From: Brevundimonas halotolerans
Lineage (GTDB): Bacteria > Pseudomonadota > Alphaproteobacteria > Caulobacterales > Caulobacteraceae
NCBI RefSeq assembly: GCF_003730275.1
Contig: NZ_QTTA01000001.1
Span: forward strand, 35,854-99,853
Direction of reading: 5' to 3'
DNA length: 64,000 nucleotides
Both the position numbers and the translations under genes were made by a program. This document shows, piece after piece, positions 7,891 to 16,017 of this stretch. The notes below the pieces were generated by a model. The model did not search any database, was not told the origin of the DNA, and was given only the letters and a program-made list of their open reading frames with translations. Positions within the stretch are counted from its first letter, which is position 1. The number at the start of each line of letters is the position of its first letter.

Positions 7891-10542
7891 ATGAAGACGC
7901 TTTCCCTGACATTGAGCGGCCTGTTGCTCGCCAGCACGGCGCTGATCGCGCCCGGCGTGGCCATGGCCCAGCAGCAGGACCCGGTTCCGGCTGAAACGCC
8001 GGCCCAGGACCCGCTCGCCGAAACCCAGGTCGACGAGATCGTCGTTCTGGGCCGTTACATTCCCGAACCCCTGCGCGAGACCTCCGAGGTCGCATCGTTC
8101 GTGACGCAGGAAGACCTGCAGCGCACGGGCGATGACGATGCTGCCGCCGCCCTGACGCGGGTAACCGGCCTGTCGATCGTCGAAGGCCGCTTCATCTATG
8201 TGCGTGGCCTCGGCGAGCGCTATTCCTCGGCCCTGCTGAACGGGTCGCCGCTGCCCAGCCCCGAGCCGCTGCAGCGCGTGGTGCCGCTCGACCTGTTCCC
8301 GTCGTCGGTGCTCGAAGGCGTGACGGTTCAAAAAACCTATTCGGCCAACTACCCGGGCGAGTTCGGTGGCGGGGTCATCGACCTGCAGACCATCAGCGCC
8401 CCGCGCGAAGCCTTCCTGACCGTCTCGACCAGCATCGGTGGCAACACCGAGACGACCGGCCGTGAAGGCCTGATCTATTATGGCTCGCGCACCGACTTCA
8501 CCGGCTTTGACGACGGCACCCGCGACGTGCCCGGCCTGCTGGAGACCGCGCTCGCCACCGGCAACCGCGTCGCCACCGGAGCGGACTTCACCTCGGCCGA
8601 GATCCAGGCCATCGGCCGCGACTTTGTCAACGCCCCGCTGAACCTGCTCCAGACCCAGGACTATATGCAGCCCAACTTCGGCATCGACATCGCCGGCGGC
8701 CGCACCTGGGACATCGGAAGTGGCGTGGACCTCGGCGTCGTCTTCGTCGCCGGCTATGACAACAGCTGGCGGACCCGCACGGGCCTGCAACAGGCCGGCC
8801 GTCTCGATATCGACCAGCTGGTCGTCCAGACCAGCTACGACTATGTCTCGACCGAAAACGACATTGGCCTGAACTTCCTCGGCGGCCTCAGCCTCGGCAA
8901 TGAGGACCACCAGCTGAAGTGGACCAATCTGTTTGTCCGCAACGTCACCAAGGAAGCCCGTACCCGTGAAGGCGTCGACTTCGACGCCCCCGGCTCGGGC
9001 GAGGTGCGCGACGACTATACGGAATGGTTCGAGCGCAACCTGTTCACCAGCCAGCTGGCCGGTACCCACTGGCTGATGGATGGCGATCTGGAGCTGAGCT
9101 GGCGCGGGGCCTATGCCCTGACCGAGCGCGACGCGCCGTATGAAAAGGTCATCCGCTACCGTCTGGATCCGGATGGCGTCTATCGCCACGACACCGAGGC
9201 CCAGCGTAACTCGACCAGCTTCTCGGAGCTGGAAGACGAGATCGTCAGCGGCGGCGCCGACTTCGCCTGGACCACGGCCCTGTCGGATTTCCGTGACCTG
9301 ACGGTGCGCGGCGGCATCGCCTATAGCGACAACACCCGTAACGCCCAGCGCCGCGATTTCCGCTTCTATGCACCCAACGGTCTGCCGCTGGACGTTCAGG
9401 ACAGCCGCGTCGACTATCTGTTCTCGGACTTCAACCTGGGACCGGATCTGCTGGAGCTGCAGGAAATCACGCCTTCGGGCGGCGCTGCGGCCTATGACGC
9501 CGGTCTGGAAACCCAGGCCGCCTATCTGCAGGTCGAGGCCGAGATCATCCCGCTGGTCAGCATTTCGGCTGGTGTTCGCTACGAGGAAGCCAGCCAGTTC
9601 GTCACGCCGGTCGAGCTCTTTAACGGCACCCTGGTGTTCCAGCCGACCCAGCTGGAAAATGACTACGTCCTGCCGTCGGCGACGCTGACCTGGAACTTCG
9701 CCGAGGACATGCAGCTGCGCCTCGGTGCGTCCAAGACCATCGGTCGCCCGCAGTTCCGCGAACTGGCCCCTCAGCAATACCAGGACCCGGACAACGATCG
9801 TCTGTTCTTCGGTAACCCCTATCTGGTGGATACCGAGCTGGTGAACCTGGACGCCAGGGTCGAGTGGTATTTCGCCCGCGGCCAGTATGTGACCGGCGGC
9901 GTCTTCTACAAGGACATCGAGAACCCGATCGAATCCTCGATCAACGAACAGGGCAACCTGCTCCAGCAGACCTACCTCAATGCGCCGAACGCGACCCTGA
10001 TGGGCTTCGAGCTCGACGCCAAGAAGTACTGGGAGATGCCGGATCACAACTGGGATTTCGTGGCCAACAAGCGCTGGCTGGTCCAGGCCAACTACACCTT
10101 CACCGACTCCGAGGTGAATGTGGAAGCCGGCGATGTGGTCTTCCCGCTGGCGGCCTTCGGTGCCGCGCGTCCGGCTTCGGACTACATCATCGACGGCAGC
10201 CGTATGCAGGGTCAGTCGGAACACCTGGCCAATCTGCAGCTGGGCTGGGAAGACGATGTGGCCCGCTCGCAAGCGACCATCCTGGTGACCTATGTGTCCG
10301 AGCGCAGCTCGGCCCGCGGCCGCCCGGGTGAGCCCGACCTGATCCAGGAGCCCGGCATCATGCTGGACTTCGTCTACCGCAAGGACTTCGACTGGATGGG
10401 CCGCGACATGGGCCTGGGCATCGAGGTCCGGAACCTGCTGGACGAGGAATATCTGGAGTACCAGGAACTGGGCAACCGCATCACCGCCAATGCCTATGAC
10501 CTGGGCATGAGCGGCTCGATCAGCCTGACGACCCGCTTCTAG
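7891..10542 (+). CDS. TonB-dependent outer-membrane receptor
   Basis: This 883-residue protein imports a ligand across the outer membrane using TonB-ExbBD energy. It has a signal peptide (MKTLSLTLSGLLLASTALI, then AMAQQQ) and a TonB-box-like DEIVVLGRY at about residues 48-56. A plug domain follows (DLQRTGDDDAAAALTRVTG, FIYVRGLGERYSSALLNG, YPGEFGGGVIDL). The rest is a C-terminal beta-barrel ending in SISLTTRF, with the terminal Phe expected by the BAM machinery. The ligand is unknown. It lies 83 bases after the lipoprotein gene, with a hairpin between, and probably works with that protein. A clear terminator follows. The plug phrase RGLGERYSSALLNGSPLPSPEP is common in large alphaproteobacterial receptors of unassigned ligand. 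Confidence 0.93.
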   Translation: MKTLSLTLSGLLLASTALIAPGVAMAQQQDPVPAETPAQDPLAETQVDEIVVLGRYIPEPLRETSEVASFVTQEDLQRTGDDDAAAALTRVTGLSIVEGRFIYVRGLGERYSSALLNGSPLPSPEPLQRVVPLDLFPSSVLEGVTVQKTYSANYPGEFGGGVIDLQTISAPREAFLTVSTSIGGNTETTGREGLIYYGSRTDFTGFDDGTRDVPGLLETALATGNRVATGADFTSAEIQAIGRDFVNAPLNLLQTQDYMQPNFGIDIAGGRTWDIGSGVDLGVVFVAGYDNSWRTRTGLQQAGRLDIDQLVVQTSYDYVSTENDIGLNFLGGLSLGNEDHQLKWTNLFVRNVTKEARTREGVDFDAPGSGEVRDDYTEWFERNLFTSQLAGTHWLMDGDLELSWRGAYALTERDAPYEKVIRYRLDPDGVYRHDTEAQRNSTSFSELEDEIVSGGADFAWTTALSDFRDLTVRGGIAYSDNTRNAQRRDFRFYAPNGLPLDVQDSRVDYLFSDFNLGPDLLELQEITPSGGAAAYDAGLETQAAYLQVEAEIIPLVSISAGVRYEEASQFVTPVELFNGTLVFQPTQLENDYVLPSATLTWNFAEDMQLRLGASKTIGRPQFRELAPQQYQDPDNDRLFFGNPYLVDTELVNLDARVEWYFARGQYVTGGVFYKDIENPIESSINEQGNLLQQTYLNAPNATLMGFELDAKKYWEMPDHNWDFVANKRWLVQANYTFTDSEVNVEAGDVVFPLAAFGAARPASDYIIDGSRMQGQSEHLANLQLGWEDDVARSQATILVTYVSERSSARGRPGEPDLIQEPGIMLDFVYRKDFDWMGRDMGLGIEVRNLLDEEYLEYQELGNRITANAYDLGMSGSISLTTRF

Positions 10543-10566
10543 GCGGTCTCCTCCCCCAGACTATGA

Positions 10567-10599
10567 GGGCCGGCGCGCAATCGCCGGCCCTTTTTCTTT
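10567..10599 (+). terminator. Rho-independent terminator of the TonB receptor gene
   Basis: A perfect 9-bp GC stem GGGCCGGCG / CGCCGGCCC (10567-10575 and 10582-10590) with a 6-base loop is followed by TTTTTCTTT. It begins 24 bases after the stop codon. Confidence 0.9.
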
Positions 10600-10654
10600 G
10601 GTTGCAAGCGCAGCTTGACGTTTGTGGCCGTCTTGACGCACCTCTTCCTTAAGT

Positions 10655-10676
10655 CCCCTCTCCCGTGGGAGAGGGG
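10655..10676. repeat. Palindromic extragenic repeat, first copy
   Basis: CCCCTCTCCC-GT-GGGAGAGGGG is a perfect 10-bp-arm palindrome followed by GTTGGGGGTGAGGGG. It resembles dispersed REP-like intergenic repeats of proteobacteria. Confidence 0.7.
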
Positions 10677-10770
10677 GTTGGGGGTGAGGGGCTCTCCGCC
10701 TCCCTCGGCGTGAGCCGTCGCACCGGTCCTGCCACGGCTTGCGCCGACTGACACCGTCGCCCCTCATCCG

Positions 10771-10806
10771 TCGCTCGCGCGACACCTTCTCCCATCGGGA
10801 GAAGGG
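10771..10806. repeat. Palindromic extragenic repeat, second copy
   Basis: The element contains CCTTCTCCC-ATC-GGGAGAAGG (10785-10805), preceded by CCCCTCATCCGTCGCTCGCG. It lies about 110 bases from the first palindrome, in roughly opposite orientation (GTGAGGGG there, CCCCTCAT here), giving a BIME-like pair. Confidence 0.65.
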
Positions 10807-11316
10807 ACAATGATGATGGGTTGAGCGCCTCAGTTATGATAGCCGCCCCCGAATTCCCCCGCCCCTTCAACGCCCCCACCGTTTCCCGGACCGTTCTTCC
10901 CGACCAGGTCCAGCCGTATGCAACCCTCAGAGCGTCCCATCGCACGGAGGGCTCGTAAGGCCTGCGACCTTGTGAGCGGCGGGAGCGGATGGAGCGGGGG
11001 TGTTGGGACACCGCCGATCAAACTTCGGGCCTCAAGCAGTGAGCGCCCGCGGCGCGAACGGCAGGCCCCAAAAACATTGGGTCGAGGGGGAAACTCGATC
11101 GTCCGGGAGGTGTCGCAGGACACCCCCGCCCGCCGGGGGCGCTGCGGTAAGGCGATAACACCGCCACCCGACGCAAGCTTCCGGAAAACCAGCCGCGCGG
11201 AGCGTCAGCTTTCGTCGAAACGGTAATACTCATTCACTCCGGGCGAAGGCCCGGCGCTCCGCCTGCCCTCCAACCTCTGCCGCGCGCGGCAAGGGGGGTT
11301 CCGCATGCCCGCCTCC

Positions 11317-12759
11317 CTACACCCACGTATAGGTCGTCTTGACCTGGGTGTAGAATTCCTGCGCGGCAAAGCCCTGTTCGCGGGGGCCATAGCTGGACTT
11401 CTTGGTGCCGCCGAACGGCAGGTGATAGTCGACGCCGGCGGTGGCCAGATTGACCATCACCATGCCGGCCCGGGCGCGGCGCTGGAATTCCCGCGCGGAC
11501 TTCAGGCTCTGGGTCACGACCCCGGCAGACAGGCCGAACTCGGTGCCGTTGGCGACCGCGAGCGCCGCCTCGAAATCGGCCACGCGGGTCACCGAGGCAA
11601 CCGGGCCGAACACCTCCTCGCGGTTAATGCGCATCTCGGCCGTAGTGTCGGCGATCAGGGTGGGCTGGACGTACCAGCCGGGGGTCGGGACCTGCGGCTT
11701 GCCGCCGCCCGCCACGATCCGTCCGCCCTCGCCCGTGGCGATCTCGATATACCGCTCGTCGCCCTGCTGCTGGGCTTCGGTCACGGCCGGGCCGATCTGG
11801 GTGTCGGGGTCCAGCGCATGGCCGACTCTGAGGGCCGCGACCCGCTCGGCCAGCGCCGCGACGAAGCGGTCGTGGATGCCGTCCTCGACGATCAGGCGCG
11901 ACGAGGCCGTACACCGCTGGCCCGTGGACATGAAGGCCCCGTCCAGCGCCACCTCGACCGCCCGGTCCAGATCGGCGTCGTTCAGGATCACCAGCGGGTT
12001 CTTGCCGCCCATCTCCATCTGCACCCGGGCCTGACGCCGGGCGCAGCCCATGGCCACCCCCTCGCCCACCGACTGGGAGCCGGTAAAGCTGATCCCGTCG
12101 ATGCCCGCATGGTCGACCATCGCCTGACCGACATCGCCCCGGCCGATGGCCAGATTGAAGACCCCGTCCGGCAGTCCCGCCTCGTGCAGGATGGCCGCCA
12201 GCGCCTCGGCCATTGCGGGGGTCGGTCCCGCCGGCTTCATCACCACCGTATTGCCAAAGGCCAGTGCCGGGGCCGCCTTCCACGCCGGGATGGCCACGGG
12301 AAAGTTCCACGGCGTAATCAGGCCGAACACGCCCACCGCCTCGCGCCGCGTCCCGGCCTCGACGCCCGGTCGGACCGAGGCCACCGTCTGGCCATGCAGG
12401 CGCAGGGCCTCTCCAGCGAAATAGCGGAACACCCGCCCGGCGCGGGCCACCTCGCCGATGCCCTCGGCGAGGGTCTTGCCCTCCTCGCGCGACAGCAGCC
12501 GTCCCAGCGTCTCGCGCCGCTCCAGCAGCAGGGCGGCGGTACGGTCCAGAATGTCGGCGCGTACCTCGGGCGAAGCACCCGACCAGCCGTCAAAGGCATC
12601 ACGCGCGGCGGTGACAGCGGCCTCAACCTCGGCCGGGCCCGCCTGCGGCAGGTGGGCGACCACCTCATTGGTGTCCGAGGGGTTGGTCCGCACCGAGGGC
12701 CGGTCGGCCTCGACCCGCTTGCCGTTGATCCAGTGGCACAGGTTGAGTGGCGCGGTCAT
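11317..12759 (-). CDS. NAD(P)-dependent aldehyde dehydrogenase, 2,5-dioxovalerate (ketoglutarate semialdehyde) type
   Basis: This is a complete 480-residue aldehyde dehydrogenase that oxidises an aldehyde to its acid. Family motifs include TPWNFPVAIPAWKAAPAL, KPAGPTPAMAEALA, SFTGSQSVGEGVA, the catalytic Glu in MEMGGKNPLVI and the catalytic Cys in STGQRCTASSRLIV. The EMGGKNP and GTKKSSYGPREQG signatures are those I associate with alpha-ketoglutaric semialdehyde dehydrogenases used in sugar-acid catabolism. No sugar-acid genes flank it, so the substrate is uncertain. The start is the ATG of MTAPLNLCHWINGK, preceded by GAGGAG; an in-frame ATG at 12813 lacks such a site. Confidence 0.85.
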   Translation of the reverse strand: MTAPLNLCHWINGKRVEADRPSVRTNPSDTNEVVAHLPQAGPAEVEAAVTAARDAFDGWSGASPEVRADILDRTAALLLERRETLGRLLSREEGKTLAEGIGEVARAGRVFRYFAGEALRLHGQTVASVRPGVEAGTRREAVGVFGLITPWNFPVAIPAWKAAPALAFGNTVVMKPAGPTPAMAEALAAILHEAGLPDGVFNLAIGRGDVGQAMVDHAGIDGISFTGSQSVGEGVAMGCARRQARVQMEMGGKNPLVILNDADLDRAVEVALDGAFMSTGQRCTASSRLIVEDGIHDRFVAALAERVAALRVGHALDPDTQIGPAVTEAQQQGDERYIEIATGEGGRIVAGGGKPQVPTPGWYVQPTLIADTTAEMRINREEVFGPVASVTRVADFEAALAVANGTEFGLSAGVVTQSLKSAREFQRRARAGMVMVNLATAGVDYHLPFGGTKKSSYGPREQGFAAQEFYTQVKTTYTWV

Positions 12760-12814
12760 GGGAACTCCTCGGGCGTGATTGCCCCTTCTAGGCGGAGGGA
12801 GGCGCCATGACAAA

Positions 12815-12840
12815 GGGCGGCGCCCGGATGGACGCCGCCC
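12815..12840 (-). terminator. Probable terminator after the M16 peptidase gene
   Basis: On the minus strand GGGCGGCG pairs with CGCCGCCC over a 10-base loop, followed by TTTG. It sits 27 bases after the peptidase stop and before the aldehyde dehydrogenase start region, so it would separate the two genes. The T-run is short. Confidence 0.6.
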
Positions 12841-12866
12841 CCTGAAGGCTTCACGTGGTGACGGGT

Positions 12867-15704
12867 CTATTCGACCGGATCACCGTTGATGTCGACCACG
12901 CGGACCTCGCCCAGACCCAGCTCGCGGATCTTCGGCTCGATCGCGGCCCGATCGCCGACGATCACCCAGACGGTCGGGCCATCGCCCAGCACGTCACGGG
13001 CTGCGGCCGAAACCGAGGCCGGGGTCGTGGCGGCCAGACCGGCCGTGCGTTGGTCGTAGTAGTCCTCCGGCAGACCATAGACGACCATCTGCACCAGATC
13101 ACCGGCCACCGAGGCATTGGTCTCCCAGTCGCCGGCCATGCCCTGGATCAGGTTGGCCTTGTGGGCTCCCAGTTCCTGGTCGGTGACCGGACGGCCGTCG
13201 ACGATGCCCGTCAGCTCGTTGTCGATCTCGACCAGGCTGTCGGCCGTGCGGTCGGCCTGGACACCGGTCGAGACCAGGAACAGGCGCTCACCCGGCGTCG
13301 TGCGGATGCCCGAACCGGCGCCATAGGACCAGCCCTTGTCCTCGCGCAGGTTCATGTTGATCCGGCTGGTGAAGGCCCCGCCCAGCGCCGTGTTCATGGC
13401 GGTGATGTTGGGCTCGGTCGACGGATCCAGCGCCGGGACCAGGCGGCCGGCCATGATGATCGACTGCGGACCCGGGCGGTCCACGATCAGCACCTGCGGC
13501 TGGCTGTAGGACGGCGGCGTGCCGACACCCGCCCGCTGGGGCAGGGCCGAAGCCGGCGCGTCCCAGTCGGCAAAGGCGCGTTCCAGCTCGGGCACCAGCT
13601 CGGCCATGGTCGTGTCACCTACGACCACCAGGGTGGCGTTGTCGGGACGGAACCAGGTGTCGTGGAAGGCTTGGGCGTCGGCCGGCGTCAGGGCCTGAAC
13701 GGTCGCCTCGGAACCCGAGTTGGACCGGCCATAGGGGCTGTCGTCGCCGTAAAGGGCGTCGGCCAGCAACCGGTTGGCGATGGCGCCCGGGTTACGGTTC
13801 GACTGCTGAATGCCTGAGACCTGCTGGGTCTGGGCCCGCTGGAAGTCTTCCGGACGGAAGGCCGGGTTCATGACCACATCGGCGAACAGGTCCAGCGACG
13901 GAGCCAGACGGGACTCGATCGCCGTCATGCTGACCGTGGTGTAGTCGGTCGTCGACCCGGCGCCGAGGGTGGCCCCCAGCAGCTGCTGGCGATCACTGAT
14001 CTCGAGGGCGTCCAGCGTGTCCGTGCCGTTGGTCATGACCGCCGGGGTCAGCACGGCCAGGCCGTTCTTGTCGGCGGACTCGGCGACGGCACCGGCGTTG
14101 ACGATGAGGTTCATGCTGACCGTCGGTACGCCCGAACGCGGCGCCAGGATGACCTGCAGCCCGTTCGACAGGGTGACCCGCTCGAAGTCCGGGAACCCGG
14201 CCATCGGCATCTCGGTCGCCGCCGGCATCTGCGAACGGTCGGCGCCGGTCGCGGCGGCCGAGTATTCGGGGAAGGGCAGGACCTCCAGCGTATAGGAACC
14301 GTCCATCAGCCATTCACGACCAGCAGCCACAAGGTCCGCCGGACGCGCGTCCAGCACGCGCTGGTAGCTAACGCGCCAGGCGCCCGGGTCGTTGTGATAG
14401 ACCTCGCCCTCGGCCAACAGGTCGGACTTGCCGCCGAAGCCGCCGATACGCTCCAGACCGCGGACATAACCCGAGCCGGTCGAGGTGCGGGCGCGCTCCA
14501 GTTCGATGGCGGTCGGACCATCGGCCAGCAGGCGGGCGACTTCCTCGTCGAGGATGGCCTCAATCTCGGCCAGATCCTGGCCCGGCTTGGCCGTGGCGAT
14601 GATCATGAACTGGCTGCCGATCTCGCCCTCCGAGACAAAGGCCCCGACGTTGGTGGCGATCTGGTCGTCAAACACCAGACGCTTGTAGAGGCGCGAGTTG
14701 CGACCCGATGTCAGCACCTGGGCCAGCAGGCCGAGGTTGTCGGTGTCGGCCTCGCCAGCGGGCGGGACGTTCCAGACCTTGTAGAGGCGCGGCTGGCCGA
14801 CGCGGTCATACATGACCTCGCGCTGCTCGCCTTCCATGCGGGCGATCATCCGGGCCGGCTGGGTGACCGGCGGTCCCGGGGGAATGTCGCCGAAATAGTG
14901 CTGGACCTTGGCCAGGGCCTCTTCGGGGCTGATGTCGCCAGCCAGCACGATGACGGCATTGGCCGGGCCGTAGTAGCTGCGGAACCAGTCCTGCACATCC
15001 TCGAGCGCGGCGGCGTCGAGGTCGGCCATCTCGCCGATGACGGTGTGGCCGTAGGGGTGATCGTCCGGATAGGTGGCGAAGGTGATGGCGTTCCAGGCAC
15101 GGCCATAGGGCTGGTTCTCGCCCTGACGTTTCTCATTCTGGACGACGCCGCGCTGCTCATCCAGGCGGGCCTGGTCAACGGCCCCCAGCAGGTGGCCCAT
15201 GCGATCGCTTTCCAGCCACAGCATGGCATCGAGCCCGCTGGTCGGGACGTTCTGGAAATAGTTGGTGCGGTCGGTGTTGGTGGTGCCGTTCTGGTCGGTC
15301 GCCCCCAGCAGTTCGGTCGCCTTGAAGAAGTCCGAGTTGAAGTTCTCCGACCCGTTGAACATCAGGTGTTCGAACAGGTGGGCAAAGCCCGACCGGCCGA
15401 GGGGCTCGTTCTTGGACCCGACGTGGTACCAGATGTTGACCGCCACGATCGGGGCCTTGCGATCCTCATGGACGATCAGGGTCAGACCGTTGTCCAGAAC
15501 AAAGCGGGTGTAGGGGATGTCCACATCCGGCAGCGCCGGCAGGGCGGAGTCCTGAAGGGCCGCGCCGGCCTCGGCGGCGGTGGCGGGCACGACGGCGTGC
15601 GGGTCGGGCCGCAGGTCGGTCGACTGGGCCTGGGCGGCGGTCGCGAGGATGGCCGGGAGGCAGGCGCCGGCAATCAGATAGCGGCGAAGCGTGGACGGTT
15701 TCAT
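12867..15704 (-). CDS. Secreted M16-family zinc metallopeptidase, two-domain
   Basis: This is a 945-residue periplasmic insulinase-type peptidase. A signal peptide (MKPSTLRRYLIAGACLPAI, then TAAQAQ) is followed by an N-terminal M16 domain. That domain has the inverted zinc motif HLFEH at about residues 108-112 and the distal Glu in the EQRGVVQNEKRQGENQPYGRA block. A second, catalytically silent M16 domain begins near residue 500 (TLSNGLQVILAPRSGVPTVSMNLIVNAG). The length matches the single-chain, two-repeat class (about 950 residues), in which both halves form one clamshell that degrades short peptides. A TTG-less ATG start and a cleavable leader are both clear. The gene stands alone between a hairpin terminator and the amt intergenic region. 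Confidence 0.92.
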   Translation of the reverse strand: MKPSTLRRYLIAGACLPAILATAAQAQSTDLRPDPHAVVPATAAEAGAALQDSALPALPDVDIPYTRFVLDNGLTLIVHEDRKAPIVAVNIWYHVGSKNEPLGRSGFAHLFEHLMFNGSENFNSDFFKATELLGATDQNGTTNTDRTNYFQNVPTSGLDAMLWLESDRMGHLLGAVDQARLDEQRGVVQNEKRQGENQPYGRAWNAITFATYPDDHPYGHTVIGEMADLDAAALEDVQDWFRSYYGPANAVIVLAGDISPEEALAKVQHYFGDIPPGPPVTQPARMIARMEGEQREVMYDRVGQPRLYKVWNVPPAGEADTDNLGLLAQVLTSGRNSRLYKRLVFDDQIATNVGAFVSEGEIGSQFMIIATAKPGQDLAEIEAILDEEVARLLADGPTAIELERARTSTGSGYVRGLERIGGFGGKSDLLAEGEVYHNDPGAWRVSYQRVLDARPADLVAAGREWLMDGSYTLEVLPFPEYSAAATGADRSQMPAATEMPMAGFPDFERVTLSNGLQVILAPRSGVPTVSMNLIVNAGAVAESADKNGLAVLTPAVMTNGTDTLDALEISDRQQLLGATLGAGSTTDYTTVSMTAIESRLAPSLDLFADVVMNPAFRPEDFQRAQTQQVSGIQQSNRNPGAIANRLLADALYGDDSPYGRSNSGSEATVQALTPADAQAFHDTWFRPDNATLVVVGDTTMAELVPELERAFADWDAPASALPQRAGVGTPPSYSQPQVLIVDRPGPQSIIMAGRLVPALDPSTEPNITAMNTALGGAFTSRINMNLREDKGWSYGAGSGIRTTPGERLFLVSTGVQADRTADSLVEIDNELTGIVDGRPVTDQELGAHKANLIQGMAGDWETNASVAGDLVQMVVYGLPEDYYDQRTAGLAATTPASVSAAARDVLGDGPTVWVIVGDRAAIEPKIRELGLGEVRVVDINGDPVE

Positions 15705-16017
15705 GGATACACCCCTGTGTTCAGCCTCCAGACAGAGGCCTTCGACAAAGTCCTAACCCGTGGCTTCGGCCTCGCAAAGGGCGGCAACATTGCGAATCTG
15801 TAAGGTTTGGCAGCCGCTTACGCAGGCGCGAAGCTGTCGGGTGGAATTGTGCGATCGCCTGACCGTCCGGTCCACCCGACGCATGATGGAGCCAATATTG
15901 CACCGCACACGAAAGAAATTGCCTATTGCGCCGCAATAGTCTCCTATCCGCTTCCGGGGGTCGGGTTCAGTCGAAGCGGCCTCTCCGCCTCCTCCCTGAG
16001 CCTCCCCGGATCCTGCC
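15705..16017. promoter_or_regulatory. Divergent promoter region with a perfect palindrome upstream of amt
   Basis: This 313-base gap separates the M16 peptidase gene from amt and must hold both promoters. The palindrome CTATTGCG-C-CGCAATAG at 15923-15939 lies 79 bases before the amt start and is a plausible operator or activator site. I looked for a sigma-54 (-24/-12) motif, as expected for nitrogen control, and found none with correct spacing. Confidence 0.5.

Larger units (their letters stand above)
10600..11316. other. Gene-free stretch with palindromic repeats and hairpins
   Basis: I find no credible protein gene here; the open frames are short, arginine-rich and unlike known proteins. 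The left part holds two palindromic repeats (listed separately). The right part, about 11041-11260, carries several compact hairpins: TCGAG/CTCGA at 11082-11098, GGTGTC/GACACC at 11109-11124, an overlapping CCCCCG/CGGGGG at 11123-11139, and CCGGGC/GCCCGG near 11238-11253. It also forms the 3' region of the aldehyde dehydrogenase gene. A structured RNA is possible but I match it to no known RNA family. Confidence 0.5.

Noticed and set aside
7726..10272. Very long antisense open frame opposite the TonB receptor gene
   Set aside because: It is a GC-rich shadow of the real gene with no family motifs; similar antisense frames lie opposite the alpha-glucosidase, rhlE, ctaD and POT genes.
11041..11260. 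tmRNA, RNase P RNA or SRP RNA in the gene-free region
   Set aside because: No tag peptide, P4-type core or SRP tetraloop context could be recognised on either strand.
15780..16017. A possible sigma-54 promoter before amt (TGGCAG...TTAC)
   Set aside because: The spacing between the two halves is one base short of the -24/-12 consensus and the second half is TTAC rather than TTGC.
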